Shown here: positions 16,899 to 26,090 of the stretch, piece after piece
How the letters are laid out: each line of letters begins with the position of its first letter
Numbering within the stretch: the stretch's first letter is position 1
Assembly (NCBI RefSeq): GCF_040564635.1
Contig: NZ_CP159837.1
Location: forward strand, 4,637,001 to 4,701,000
Direction: 5' to 3'
Length of the DNA stretch: 64,000 nt
Source: Planktothricoides raciborskii GIHE-MW2
GTDB taxonomy: Bacteria; Cyanobacteriota; Cyanobacteriia; Cyanobacteriales; Laspinemataceae
Notes under the pieces: model-generated
Seen by the model: the letters and a program-made list of their open reading frames with translations, nothing else
The model's database searches: none
Told to the model about the DNA's origin: nothing
Translations under genes and position numbers: made by a program

Positions 16899-18152
16899 AT
16901 GAAAATTGCTTTTGCTGACCCGATCGCCTGTGATTATACGATTGAAACTCCTTACCAACAACCTCTCGGCGGTTCTCAGTCTGCTTTGTGTTATTTGGCA
17001 GAAGAATTGGCAAGTCAAGGCCATGAGGTGTTTTTGCTGAATCATAGCAAGACCCCCAGGATCTCTCGTGGGGTACTCTGTTTGCCCCTGCCTTTGACGA
17101 ATTTGGATCCGGAAAAACTTCAAGGGTTAGATGCTTTGGTGGTGTTGAATTTGGCTGGATATGGGGCAAAATTGCGCTCTCACCTTAGCGAACAGACTCA
17201 GTTAATTCTCTGGACGGGACATACTCACCATAATCGAGATATGCAGGCATTGCAAAATCCCGCAGAATTGGCAATGTATGATGGGTTTGCTTTTGTGAGT
17301 GAGTGGCAGCGCGATCGCTTTTGTGAGGAGTTTGCCATTGCCCCAGAAAAAACGGCGATTTTAAGAAATGCGATCGCCCCAGCGTTTACGGGATTATTTC
17401 CGCCAAATCCCGATATTTTATCCCATATTTTATCTCATATTTTATCTCAAAAAACTTGGCCGCCCATCTTGGCGTATACCAGTACCCCATTTCGGGGATT
17501 AGATTTATTATTGGAGATTTTTACCCGCATTCGCCAAGCCATCCCAGGCACTCGTCTCAAAGTATTTTCTAGTATGAAAGTTTATCATGTCAGTGATGCC
17601 GCTGACCAGGAAAATTATGGTGAACTTTATCGTCAATGTCAGGAAATAGAGGGAGTAGAATATATTGGGGCTATTCCCCAAAAAGATTTAGCCAAAGAGT
17701 TACAAAAAGTCACTGTTTTAGCCTATCCTAATACTTATTTAGAAACCTCTTGTATTGCGGTGATGGAAGCAATGGCTAGTGGTTGCTATATTGTCACCTC
17801 TGATTTGGGGGCATTGCCAGAAACTACCGCCGGATTTGCGCGGTTAATTCCGATTACTCCTGACCGCGAAAGGTATAAAATCCAATTTGCCAATGGGGTA
17901 ATTTCAGCACTTCAGCAGCTTGATGAATCGCACCTTCGGGCAATGGTTAATTATATTAATCAGGGGTTTACTTGGTCGGTGCGATCTCATGAATGGGTGG
18001 ATTGGTTGGAAGGTTTGAGGCAACAGGGAATAGGGAATAGGGAACAAGAAAGCAGAGGTGCAGATGTGCAGAGTTGCAGAGGTGCAGAGGAGAAAAATTC
18101 TCGATGGCGGCTTCTCCGCTCCTCTGCTCCCCTGCCCCCCTTTTTAAGCTAA
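16899..18152 (+). CDS. GT4-like glycosyltransferase with a repeat-derived tail
   Basis: A GT-B fold glycosyltransferase of about 375 core residues. The N-terminal half starts MKIAFADPIACDY and has the acceptor-side loop PLGGSQSALCYLAEEL. The C-terminal half has ILAYTSTPFRGLDLLLEIF and the donor-binding ETSCIAVMEAMASGC with TSDLGALPETT. Sugar donor and acceptor are unknown. Residues 172-183 contain a SHILSHILSQ duplication from a 15-bp DNA tandem repeat. From residue 376 the sequence (GIGNREQESRGADVQ...) is a translation of genomic GGGAATA/GCAGAGGTGCAGA repeats and is probably not part of the fold. It is a close paralogue of the next gene. Start ATG 16899 fits the shared MKIAF N-terminus. Confidence 0.88.
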   Translation: MKIAFADPIACDYTIETPYQQPLGGSQSALCYLAEELASQGHEVFLLNHSKTPRISRGVLCLPLPLTNLDPEKLQGLDALVVLNLAGYGAKLRSHLSEQTQLILWTGHTHHNRDMQALQNPAELAMYDGFAFVSEWQRDRFCEEFAIAPEKTAILRNAIAPAFTGLFPPNPDILSHILSHILSQKTWPPILAYTSTPFRGLDLLLEIFTRIRQAIPGTRLKVFSSMKVYHVSDAADQENYGELYRQCQEIEGVEYIGAIPQKDLAKELQKVTVLAYPNTYLETSCIAVMEAMASGCYIVTSDLGALPETTAGFARLIPITPDRERYKIQFANGVISALQQLDESHLRAMVNYINQGFTWSVRSHEWVDWLEGLRQQGIGNREQESRGADVQSCRGAEEKNSRWRLLRSSAPLPPFLS

Positions 18153-18282
18153 TCTTGTAGGGGTTTATATATAGCACTTCCAGGTTGGCAGGGACTCCCC
18201 GAAGTGGTCGCCCCGCACCCCCAGATGAACCTATCGAAATAACGATTTTTCCGAGCCGGCAAAAACCTCTACAAGATTAGCT
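18147..18282. repeat. Inverted repeat between the two glycosyltransferase genes
   Basis: AGCTAATCTTGTAGGGGTTT (18147-18166) is repeated inverted at 18263-18282 with one mismatch. The left arm contains the stop codon of the upstream gene. The 136-bp span could be a small MITE-like element or a large transcript hairpin. Confidence 0.75.
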
Positions 18283-18350
18283 TTTTAAGAGGGGGGATCC
18301 CCGTTCCCAGATTAAACATAATTGATAGAAAATTTCAAGCAGAAAGTAAA

Positions 18351-20036
18351 ATGAAAATTGCCTTTTTAGATTTTTCTGATTGGGAATACCAAATAGATAG
18401 CCCTTATAAAATGCCTTTGGGAGGTTCCCAATCCGCTTTATGTTATTTAGCGGCAGCTTTAGCGAAATTAGGCCATGAAGTTTTTTTATTAAATGGGATT
18501 AGTAAGGAGACTAAATCCCTGGGAGTGAATTGTTTACCTTTTCAGCAAGTTTTTGCCCCTAATTCTGCTTATCAATCTGTCGTAAACTCCTGGGATGTGG
18601 TGATTGTTTTAAGTCACGCTGGTGCCGGAATTAAATTACGACAAATTTTAGCAAAACATACTCGGTTGGTGTTATGGACGCAACAGGTTCCCAGTCTGGG
18701 TGTGATGCAAGGATTGCAAGATAAAAATGAGCAAGCGGTCTATGATGGGATGGCGTTTGTGAGTAGTTGGCAGCGCGATCGCTTTTTTGAGGCTTTTGCC
18801 ATTTCCCCAGAAAAAACCACGGTTTTAAGGAATGCGATCGCCCCAGCTTTTGCCCAACAATTTAACAGCGGCGATCGCATTGTTCAGCATAAGTTAGAAC
18901 CGCCCATCTTGGCTTATACCAGTACCCCATTTCGCGGCTTAGACTTACTGTTAGATATTTTCCCAAAAATTCGCCAAGCTTATCCCGGTACTCGGTTAAA
19001 AGTGTTTTCCAGTAAAAAAGTTTATCAACTGCCGCAATCCGTGGATGAATCAGAATATGGTACTCTTTATAATCAATGTCGGCAAATGGCAGGAGTGGAG
19101 TATCTTGGTTCGATTTCTCAGCCGGAATTAGCCCAAGAATTGCGATCGGTTTCCGTGTTAGCTTATGCGAATACTTTTGAGGAAACTTCTTGTATTGCGG
19201 TGATGGAAGCAATGGCTAGTGGTTGCCATGTTGTCACCAGTGATTTAGCCGCTTTACCCGAAACCACTGCCGGATATGCTTCTTTGGTGTCCGTGGCCGA
19301 TGTTCAGGGGTTTTCCGCCGTCCGGGATTGGCGATTTTCCCAGCGGCAAGACTGGAAGGCTTATGGTGAAAGGTTTGTGGCGGCAACTTTGGCGGTGTTG
19401 CGGAATTATCAGAGTCAGGAAGCCCATCTGCGTCAGATGGTGGACTATGTTAATCAGGCTTGTACTTGGGATGTCCGGGCCGAAGAGTGGGTGACTTGGT
19501 TGCAATCATTGGTGGCAGCGGATATGGCAACGGATAGGATAAATCGGTCTTTACCCCCTACACCCTACACTCTACACCCTACACCCCAAAAAGCGGAGGG
19601 GGTAACGGATGAGCTAAAGTTATGTCAGCAGGGTGAACAATTATTTCGTGAAGGAAAATTAAGCGAAGCTTTGGCGATTTGTCAGCAATTGATTCGGATG
19701 CAGCCTAATTTTGCACCAGGATATAAATTGTTGGGCAATGTATTGCAGGGGAACGGAAAAATTGAGGCGGCAATTCGGGCTTATGAATCAGCGATCGCGC
19801 TAAATCCTGATTTTGTTGAGGCATTAGCGAATTTAGGCACGATGTATTACCAAAATGGTCAGGGACAAGCGGCGATCACTTGTTATGAAAAAGCGATAAA
19901 ATTACAACCAAAGTTAGCGGGACTTTACTGGAATTTAGCCAAATTATTGGCAGATCAAGGGCAAGGGCAAGCAGCGATCGCTTATCGGCAAAAAGCCTTA
20001 GAATTACAACCTTTTTTAGAGGATATTACGAGATGA
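18351..20036 (+). CDS. GT4-like glycosyltransferase fused to TPR repeats
   Basis: Residues 1-390 are a paralogue of the preceding glycosyltransferase (PLGGSQSALCYLAAAL, ILAYTSTPFRGLDLL, EETSCIAVMEAMASGC are shared). Residues 423-556 form about four tetratricopeptide repeats, for example APGYKLLGNVLQGNGKIEAA and ALANLGTMYYQNGQGQAAI. The linker at 401-413, LPPTPYTLHPTP, is a translation of the genomic CCCTACA heptamer repeat. TPRs probably mediate a protein contact, as in other cyanobacterial GT-TPR proteins. The last codons overlap the next ATG by 4 bases, suggesting translational coupling to the PstS-like and kinase genes. Confidence 0.87.
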   Translation: MKIAFLDFSDWEYQIDSPYKMPLGGSQSALCYLAAALAKLGHEVFLLNGISKETKSLGVNCLPFQQVFAPNSAYQSVVNSWDVVIVLSHAGAGIKLRQILAKHTRLVLWTQQVPSLGVMQGLQDKNEQAVYDGMAFVSSWQRDRFFEAFAISPEKTTVLRNAIAPAFAQQFNSGDRIVQHKLEPPILAYTSTPFRGLDLLLDIFPKIRQAYPGTRLKVFSSKKVYQLPQSVDESEYGTLYNQCRQMAGVEYLGSISQPELAQELRSVSVLAYANTFEETSCIAVMEAMASGCHVVTSDLAALPETTAGYASLVSVADVQGFSAVRDWRFSQRQDWKAYGERFVAATLAVLRNYQSQEAHLRQMVDYVNQACTWDVRAEEWVTWLQSLVAADMATDRINRSLPPTPYTLHPTPQKAEGVTDELKLCQQGEQLFREGKLSEALAICQQLIRMQPNFAPGYKLLGNVLQGNGKIEAAIRAYESAIALNPDFVEALANLGTMYYQNGQGQAAITCYEKAIKLQPKLAGLYWNLAKLLADQGQGQAAIAYRQKALELQPFLEDITR

Positions 20037-20863
20037 AATTTGTTTGGATCAGTGGGTTGGTAGTGGGGGCAATGCTGGTCTTGACCAGTTGCACCCAAAG
20101 TGAACCTATAACAGGCGATCGGCAAACCATTAAAATTGGCGGTTCGTCAGAGGCTTATGAAGTGATGGAAATTTTGACGGAAGCTTATGCAGCAGAAAAG
20201 AAAACCATCGACTTTAAATTTCTTCAGTCAAGTCAAACCAGTGGTGGGGTTCAAGGGGTCAAAGATGGAGTGATTGATATTGGGTTAACCAGTCGAGAAC
20301 TAACAGAGTCAGAAAAAGATTCTACGATTCAATACCGAGCGATCGCTCATAGTCCGATGCTATTGGCAACCCATGAAATTGTCTCTATTCAAAATTTGAC
20401 CACGGAACAAATTAAAGGCATCTACAGTGGGCAGATTAATAACTGGCAAGAAGTCGGCGGACCTGATGCAGAAATTATCCTCTTGGATTTACCGGAAGAT
20501 GAAGCAGACAAGCAGTTATTGCGGCAGCATTATTTAGGCGATATTACAATAGATTACCGGGCAATCGTTTTTTCAGAAGACGATCAAATTATTAAAGCTT
20601 TGTTAAGCACACCTTATAGCATCGGCACCGTGGCCAAAACCGAGGAATTTTCCCAAGGGTATATAAATATTTTAAGCATTGATAGCATTTCTGCATCTCC
20701 AGAAAATATTGCCCAGGGTAAATATGAGTTATTGTACACAATTGGCATGGTTTTCCCGGATCAGCCTAACCCAGTTACGCAAGATTTTATTAACTATATT
20801 TTCAGTGAAATAGGACAGAAAAAATTAGCCTCGTCTGGCTATGCAGTGATTCAGCAGCCATGA
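20033..20863 (+). CDS. PstS-like phosphate-binding lipoprotein
   Basis: A 276-residue secreted lipoprotein. The signal peptide ends in the lipobox LTSC with Cys20. The mature part is a PBP-like domain related to PstS: IKIGGSSEAYEVME at the start, SSQTSGGVQGVKDGVIDIGLTSREL for the anion site, and LTTEQIKGIYSGQINNWQEVGG. PstS proteins bind phosphate, but no pstCAB transporter genes follow. Instead it overlaps by 4 bases (ATGA) with the glycosyltransferase upstream and with the histidine kinase downstream. A role as a ligand sensor for that kinase is inferred. Confidence 0.85.
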   Translation: MKFVWISGLVVGAMLVLTSCTQSEPITGDRQTIKIGGSSEAYEVMEILTEAYAAEKKTIDFKFLQSSQTSGGVQGVKDGVIDIGLTSRELTESEKDSTIQYRAIAHSPMLLATHEIVSIQNLTTEQIKGIYSGQINNWQEVGGPDAEIILLDLPEDEADKQLLRQHYLGDITIDYRAIVFSEDDQIIKALLSTPYSIGTVAKTEEFSQGYINILSIDSISASPENIAQGKYELLYTIGMVFPDQPNPVTQDFINYIFSEIGQKKLASSGYAVIQQP

Positions 20864-22992
20864 CCTCAAAACAGCCGATAAAAATAGATGGAGAAATTCA
20901 AGTAATGTCACTAAAAAATTATCCAATTACAGGCAATCCCATCACCGTGTCATCCGATAAAGACCAGGATTCTGAACCCAATGGCGAGGCCAATAAGAAT
21001 AATCATCGGCGGTTTTGGCTAAATCAGGTTTATTCGCAAATGTCAATCCGCCAGAAAATTAGCCTGCCTTTTATTGTGATGTTTTTAGCCACATGGTTTT
21101 TAGGATCGAGTGCTTTTGGCTATTACTTTTCACGAAGTTTAGAAGAAAAGAAAAGTGATGAAATAGAAGCTTTAGGTCAAATAATTTTTAGAGATTTTGA
21201 AAAAACCAAAAATCAATTAGAGATTCATGCTCGTTTAATATCAGAAAACCATCAAATAATTGAAGCAATAAAATCAGAAAACACGCCAGATTTGTTGCAG
21301 AATGTGTTACCGTTAAAAACCTCTTTGTCTTTAGATTTGATTAAGATTGTAGATCAAGACGGGAATAAGTTGATCGATTTACGGGTGCCACTGTTGACCC
21401 ATGCGACTCTCTTCGATCAAATTGCGATTTCCCAGGCAATTCATGGAGTCAATTTATCAAGCATGATTGCCACAAAAAGCCCGGTGGTTTATGTTTTGGT
21501 GGGAACCGCACCGATTAAATCCCAGGAAGGGATCGTGGGTGGAGTTATTGTCGGCCATGCCATTAGTAATGATTTGTTAAAAGAGATTAGTGAAGGACTA
21601 GATAAAGATATTGTCGCGCTGCATCAGCAACAGCAAATCGCCTCTACGTTGCCCAATGGGAATCAGATTCAATGGCACAATGTGTTAAACGGTAAAAATC
21701 GCGATTCCCCCAAAATATTCCCTTCACGCCCAAAGACTCAAGAACTGTATATTAACCAGCAACCTTATATGGCCAAACCTATCGTAATACATGGATTGGC
21801 TAATACAAAATTAGAGTTATTATTACTGAGTCCGCTTCAGAGTTTGCGTCAGTCACAGCGACGGTTATGGATCGCCGTGGGAATTTTTTCTTTGCTGGGA
21901 GTGGCGATCGCCTCTACGATGGGTTACTTAATTGCTGGGGCAATTTCCCGACCGATTAAAAAAGTCACTGATGCCAGCACACAGTTAGCGGATGGCGATC
22001 TCACTATCCGAGTGCCGGTGATCTCTCGTGATGAATTAAGCCAACTAGCCCAAGGGTTTAATTTCATGGCGGAACAAATCCAACAACGCGATCGCGAACT
22101 CAAGCTAAAAATGCAAGAATTACAAGATACCTTGGAAAAACTTTCTGTCACCCAACTTCAACTGGTTCAAAGCGAAAAAATGGCGGGTTTGGGGCAAATA
22201 GTTGCGGGAATTGCTCACGAACTCAATAACCCCGTCACCTTTATTTATGGCAATGTGGAACACGCTTTCGATTATATTGAAGACCTGCTAAATTTGATTT
22301 CAGCCTATCAACAAGAATATCCCGAACCGACAGAAGCGCTGGCTGAAACCATTGAGGAGATTGACTTATATTTCTTGATTTCTGACCTGAAAAAAATCCT
22401 CCAATCGATGAAATATGGGGCGGAACGGATTAAAAGCATTATCTTAGACTTGCGTAATTTTTCCCGCTTAGATGAAGCGGATTTAAAGTCCGTGAATTTG
22501 CTAGAAGGATTAGAAAATACCTTAAAAATTCTCCAGTATCGCTTTAAGCCCCAAGCCAATCGTCCAGAAATTCAACTGGTTAAAGATTATCAGAATTTAC
22601 CGCTGGTTGAGTGTTATGCTGCCAAAATGAATCAGGTATTTATGAATATCTTGAGTAATGCTATTGATGCTCTAGAAATGGTTGCCAATCCCATGATTAA
22701 AATTAAAACTAAGTTTGCTGAAAATCTTCAGCAAGTTCAAGTGGCAATTTATGATAATGGCTGTGGAATTACTGAAGAGATTATCTCCAAAATATTTGAT
22801 CCTTTTTTTACGACAAAACCTGTGGGCAAAGGAACGGGAATGGGTTTGGCTGTGAGCTATCAAGTTATTGTAGATCAGCATGGGGGTTTGCTAGAATGTG
22901 TTTCTAAACCTGGTCAAGGATCTGAATTTTTGATTACCTTACCAATTCGCCATCAACAGGGGATTTCCGATCATATATCTGATAAAGTTTAA
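20860..22992 (+). CDS. Membrane sensor histidine kinase (periplasmic sensor, HAMP, HisKA, HATPase)
   Basis: A 710-residue kinase. A hydrophobic segment (about residues 67-87) and a second (about 332-355) flank a periplasmic sensor region of about 240 residues that is cache-like. A HAMP linker follows, with [26 protein letters not shown] short coiled coil leads to the phospho-acceptor box [18 protein letters not shown] with His453, and the ATPase domain has the N box [20 protein letters not shown] and [13 protein letters not shown]. No response regulator gene is next to it. The ATGA overlap with the PstS-like gene suggests both act in one signalling unit. Confidence 0.92.
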   Translation: MTSKQPIKIDGEIQVMSLKNYPITGNPITVSSDKDQDSEPNGEANKNNHRRFWLNQVYSQMSIRQKISLPFIVMFLATWFLGSSAFGYYFSRSLEEKKSDEIEALGQIIFRDFEKTKNQLEIHARLISENHQIIEAIKSENTPDLLQNVLPLKTSLSLDLIKIVDQDGNKLIDLRVPLLTHATLFDQIAISQAIHGVNLSSMIATKSPVVYVLVGTAPIKSQEGIVGGVIVGHAISNDLLKEISEGLDKDIVALHQQQQIASTLPNGNQIQWHNVLNGKNRDSPKIFPSRPKTQELYINQQPYMAKPIVIHGLANTKLELLLLSPLQSLRQSQRRLWIAVGIFSLLGVAIASTMGYLIAGAISRPIKKVTDASTQLADGDLTIRVPVISRDELSQLAQGFNFMAEQIQQRDRELKLKMQELQDTLEKLSVTQLQLVQSEKMAGLGQIVAGIAHELNNPVTFIYGNVEHAFDYIEDLLNLISAYQQEYPEPTEALAETIEEIDLYFLISDLKKILQSMKYGAERIKSIILDLRNFSRLDEADLKSVNLLEGLENTLKILQYRFKPQANRPEIQLVKDYQNLPLVECYAAKMNQVFMNILSNAIDALEMVANPMIKIKTKFAENLQQVQVAIYDNGCGITEEIISKIFDPFFTTKPVGKGTGMGLAVSYQVIVDQHGGLLECVSKPGQGSEFLITLPIRHQQGISDHISDKV

Positions 22993-23115
22993 TCGGGGAG
23001 CCAGGGAGCCCAGAAGCGAGGGAGCCGGGGAACCGGGGAGCCAAAGTCAGCAAATCCGTAAAAAAACTTCAGACACAGGCACTTGGAACCATTTTTCCAG
23101 CATACTTTAATGTAA

Positions 23116-23366
23116 CCCACATTCCGCACTTCTTAACATTTAATGAATTATTTTTACTAATATATCGCTTGTAATCTTTATCCTGTAAGCATTCTAGTTA
23201 TCAGGATTCATTGCCCATAATATGAATAATTGTAATAAATTTTCTCATAAAAATTAGCTATTGAGAAGTTTCATTATTAAGTATTCCTGTAATGGCAGTT
23301 TTTCGTAAAAACATCCTGAATAGAGTTAAGATATGTAACGATATATGAAGATGTGCGGAATGTGGG
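23116..23366. mobile_element. MITE-like element with 14-bp perfect terminal inverted repeats
   Basis: CCCACATTCCGCAC (23116-23129) is repeated inverted as GTGCGGAATGTGGG (23353-23366), and similarity continues a few bases inward. The 251-bp interior is AT-rich with no open frame of note. It ends 44 bp before the start of the amino acid-binding protein gene, so it probably contains that gene's promoter. Upstream (22993-23060) are GGGGAGCC repeats. Confidence 0.65.
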
Positions 23367-23410
23367 ATGTAAGATAGCCATACACATACTTATATTTGCT
23401 CTGGCAGTTT

Positions 23411-24598
23411 ATGAAAAAGCATACCGCTTGTACCTCAGCCTTATTTGGTACTCTCGCTCTCCTGCTGACAGCCTGCGCTCAAACTAACAACACTTCTACA
23501 TCAAATACTATTCCCCTGGGCATTGCCTTGGCACAAACCAGCAACGTAGCTTTGATTGGTCAAGAAGGCATTCAAGGAGCCAAAATTGCTGAGAAATATT
23601 TTAATGACAAAGGCGGAATCAATGGGAAACCGATTAAATTAATTATTCAGGATACAGGAGGAGAGGAAGCGGGGGCGATCAATGCCTTTCAAACTTTAAT
23701 TACTCAAAATAAAGTGGTTGGCATTGTTGGGCCAACTCTTTCCCAACAGGCTTTTAGCGCCGATCCGATCGCCGAACGAGCCAAAGTGCCTGTGGTTGCT
23801 GCCTCGAATACCGCCAAAGGCATTCCGGAAATTGGGGATTATATTGCCCGTGTTTCCGCACCCGTTTCGATCGTTGCCCCCAATTCACTGAAAGCAGCGC
23901 TGAAGATCAACCCCAATATCAAGAAAGTTGCGGTTTTATATGCCCAAAATGATGCTTTTAGCAAGTCAGAAAGCGAAATATTTCAGCAAGTTGTCAAAGA
24001 TTTAAAACTTGATTTAGCCACGGTACAAAAGTTCCAAACCACAGACACAGACTTCCAATCCCAAGCCACGAATGTCATCAATCTTAAACCAGATTTAATT
24101 ATTATTTCTGGCTTGACCACCGATGGCGGCAACTTGGTGCGGCAACTGCGAGAACTGGGTTATAAAGGACAGATTGTTGGCGGAAATGGATTTAACACCT
24201 CCAATATTTTTGCCGTATGCAAGGATCTTTGTAATGGCGTGATTGTCGCTCAAGCCTACAGTCCCGAACATCCGGGAGAAATTAACCAAACTTTTCGCAC
24301 GACTTACCTAAATCAGTACAAAAAAGAACCGCCTCAGTTTAGTGCCCAAGCATTTACAGCCGTTCAGGTATTTGTAGAATCTCTCACCGCACTCGATCAA
24401 AAAAATCCCGTTAACCAAGTACCTTTAGAGCAACTACGGACAGAACTAAATAAACAAGTCCTAATTGGTAAGTACGATACTCCCATTGGGGAGATTTCTT
24501 TTACCCCAGTTGGCGATGTAGTTCAGCAGCAATTTTATGTATCACAACTCAAAGTAGAACCCGATGGAAGCAACGGTAAATTTGTGCCTCTGAAATAG
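23411..24598 (+). CDS. Branched-chain/neutral amino acid ABC transporter substrate-binding lipoprotein
   Basis: The mature protein is a LivK-type type-I periplasmic binding protein of about 373 residues. ATG 23411 gives a signal peptide ending LLLTAC with lipobox Cys22; the TTG at 23396 would add five residues and is less likely. IPLGIALAQTSNVALIGQEG, NDKGGINGKPIKLIIQD and IVGPTLSQQAFSADPIA are family hallmarks. It delivers amino acids to the permease encoded by the following four genes. In cyanobacteria the equivalent set is the Nat-I (NatABCDE) neutral amino acid transporter; whether this is NatB or another paralogue cannot be settled here. A 432-bp gap separates it from the permease genes. 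Confidence 0.9.
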   Translation: MKKHTACTSALFGTLALLLTACAQTNNTSTSNTIPLGIALAQTSNVALIGQEGIQGAKIAEKYFNDKGGINGKPIKLIIQDTGGEEAGAINAFQTLITQNKVVGIVGPTLSQQAFSADPIAERAKVPVVAASNTAKGIPEIGDYIARVSAPVSIVAPNSLKAALKINPNIKKVAVLYAQNDAFSKSESEIFQQVVKDLKLDLATVQKFQTTDTDFQSQATNVINLKPDLIIISGLTTDGGNLVRQLRELGYKGQIVGGNGFNTSNIFAVCKDLCNGVIVAQAYSPEHPGEINQTFRTTYLNQYKKEPPQFSAQAFTAVQVFVESLTALDQKNPVNQVPLEQLRTELNKQVLIGKYDTPIGEISFTPVGDVVQQQFYVSQLKVEPDGSNGKFVPLK

Positions 24599-25030
24599 TT
24601 AAGTAATAGTTAAGTTAATCAATATTAAAGTGCCAACAACTGTCGGGTTTTTGCTGCGGTTTTCCGATCAATAGAATACTGTATGGGCGAAGCTTATGTG
24701 CTAAAAATTTTGATTTTTACTCAGAATTTTACCATGTAACGGCGTGATATTTTCGGCCATAAATATGAGCGTTCAAGCAATAACTTATCTGCCGTAAAAA
24801 TCGCGCCCTTACTGCCAAAATTATTCGCCCCTGCTGACTGCTGATAGCTGAAGATTGATTTCAGTCGGTTGCAAGATATTGCACCCCAAATCAAGCACAC
24901 CCAATCACCCGACAGAGGTGAAAACCCCTGTGTAATAGCTTCCATTCGGTTAAAACCAAATGATTACCAGATTCTAGAGACGCGATTAGGAAGTTTTACA
25001 GCAAATTAAACCTTTGAAGCTTAAATATCA
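24599..25030. other. Gene-free spacer inside the amino acid transporter cluster
   Basis: No convincing gene. A 74-codon minus frame (24721-24945) lacks family similarity and a ribosome site. The spacer separates the binding-protein gene from the permease genes, so the latter may have their own promoter, but I cannot place one. Confidence 0.6.
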
Positions 25031-25981
25031 ATGGACATCACCCTATTTTTTCAGCAATTTCTTAACGGTTTATCCATCGGCAGTGTATATGCCATCTTTG
25101 CCTTGGGCTACACCCTTATCTTCTCGATCTTGGGGATTATTAATTTTGCACATGGGGCAATTTTTACCCTCGGTGCCTATTTCACCTATGCGATTATGGG
25201 AAATGCCTTTGGCTTTAATGGATTGTTGGCCAATAGCCAATTGCCAATCAAATTACCCTTTCCTATTGCCTTAATTCTAGGGAGTATTCTGGCGGGTTTA
25301 GTCGGGGTTGGGATTGAGCGCCTTGCCTTCCGTCCGTTGCGGCGAAAAGGGGCTGATTCTTTACTGACGGTTGTTTCTAGCCTGGGTGTGGCCTTGGTCA
25401 TCGTCAATTTGATTCAATATTTAGTCGGGGCAGAAAACTATACATTTCCCGGAAATACCTATGGAAATTTACCCGCAGCGATTAACTTTGGTACAGAGGA
25501 GCAACCGATTCCGATTCGCAGTGTTCAGGTGGTAATTTTTGGGGTTTCTGTGGTGATTTTATCCATTTTGACCTATTTTATTAATTACACGAAATATGGC
25601 AAGGCAATGCGGGCAGTTGCCGAAGATCCGATCGCGGCTAATTTATTAGGAATTAATACAGACGGCTTTATCGTTCTGACCTTTTTCATCAGTAGTTTCT
25701 TGGCTGGGGTCGCCGGAACTTTGGTGGGATCGAGTGTCAGCATTGCTGGCCCTTATTTTGGCATTGCCTTTGGATTAAAAGGTTTAGCGGTGATTGTACT
25801 CGGAGGGTTAGGCAGTATTCCGGGAGCAGTGTTGGGCGGTTTGGTGATTGGATTAGCGGAGGCGTTTGTGCCCGCAGATTACTCGGCTTATAAGGATGCA
25901 GTGGCTTTTGGCATTCTGTTTATTATGCTATTGGTTAGACCTCAAGGTTTATTGGGTCGGAGGTTGATCCAGAAAGTTTAA
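25031..25981 (+). CDS. livH: Branched-chain amino acid ABC transporter permease, LivH type
   Basis: A 316-residue inner membrane permease with about eight hydrophobic segments. GLSIGSVYAIFALGYTLIFSILGIINFAHGA at the N-terminus is the LivH signature, and the EAA-like loop RAVAEDPIAANLLGIN contacts the ATPase. GLKGLAVIVLGGLGSIPGAV precedes the last helices. It forms the membrane channel with the LivM-type subunit. The stop codon TAA lies inside a 14-bp tandem repeat (25973-26039). Confidence 0.93.
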   Translation: MDITLFFQQFLNGLSIGSVYAIFALGYTLIFSILGIINFAHGAIFTLGAYFTYAIMGNAFGFNGLLANSQLPIKLPFPIALILGSILAGLVGVGIERLAFRPLRRKGADSLLTVVSSLGVALVIVNLIQYLVGAENYTFPGNTYGNLPAAINFGTEEQPIPIRSVQVVIFGVSVVILSILTYFINYTKYGKAMRAVAEDPIAANLLGINTDGFIVLTFFISSFLAGVAGTLVGSSVSIAGPYFGIAFGLKGLAVIVLGGLGSIPGAVLGGLVIGLAEAFVPADYSAYKDAVAFGILFIMLLVRPQGLLGRRLIQKV

Positions 25982-26039
25982 ACCAGAAAGTTTAAACCAG
26001 AAAGTTTAAACCAGAAAGTTTAAACCAGAAAGTTTAAAA
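25973..26039. repeat. 14-bp tandem repeat, about five copies, across the livH stop codon
   Basis: CCAGAAAGTTTAAA is repeated about five times. The first copy encodes the last residues and the stop codon of livH, and each later copy repeats the TTTAA sequence. Confidence 0.93.
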
Positions 26040-26090
26040 TTTGCCCAGGCTTCTCTGAAGAAAATTTACACAATAGAATCAATAGAATCA

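Noticed and set aside
16833-17123. 97-codon N-terminal extension of the methyltransferase
   Set aside because: It overlaps the start of the divergent glycosyltransferase and has no family similarity; ATG 16832 gives the usual length.
20033-20863. Part of a Pst phosphate transporter operon
   Set aside because: No pstC, pstA or pstB gene is adjacent; it is coupled to a histidine kinase instead.
24721-24945. 74-codon minus-strand frame between the binding protein and permease genes
   Set aside because: No ribosome site, no similarity, and opposite to the transporter operon.
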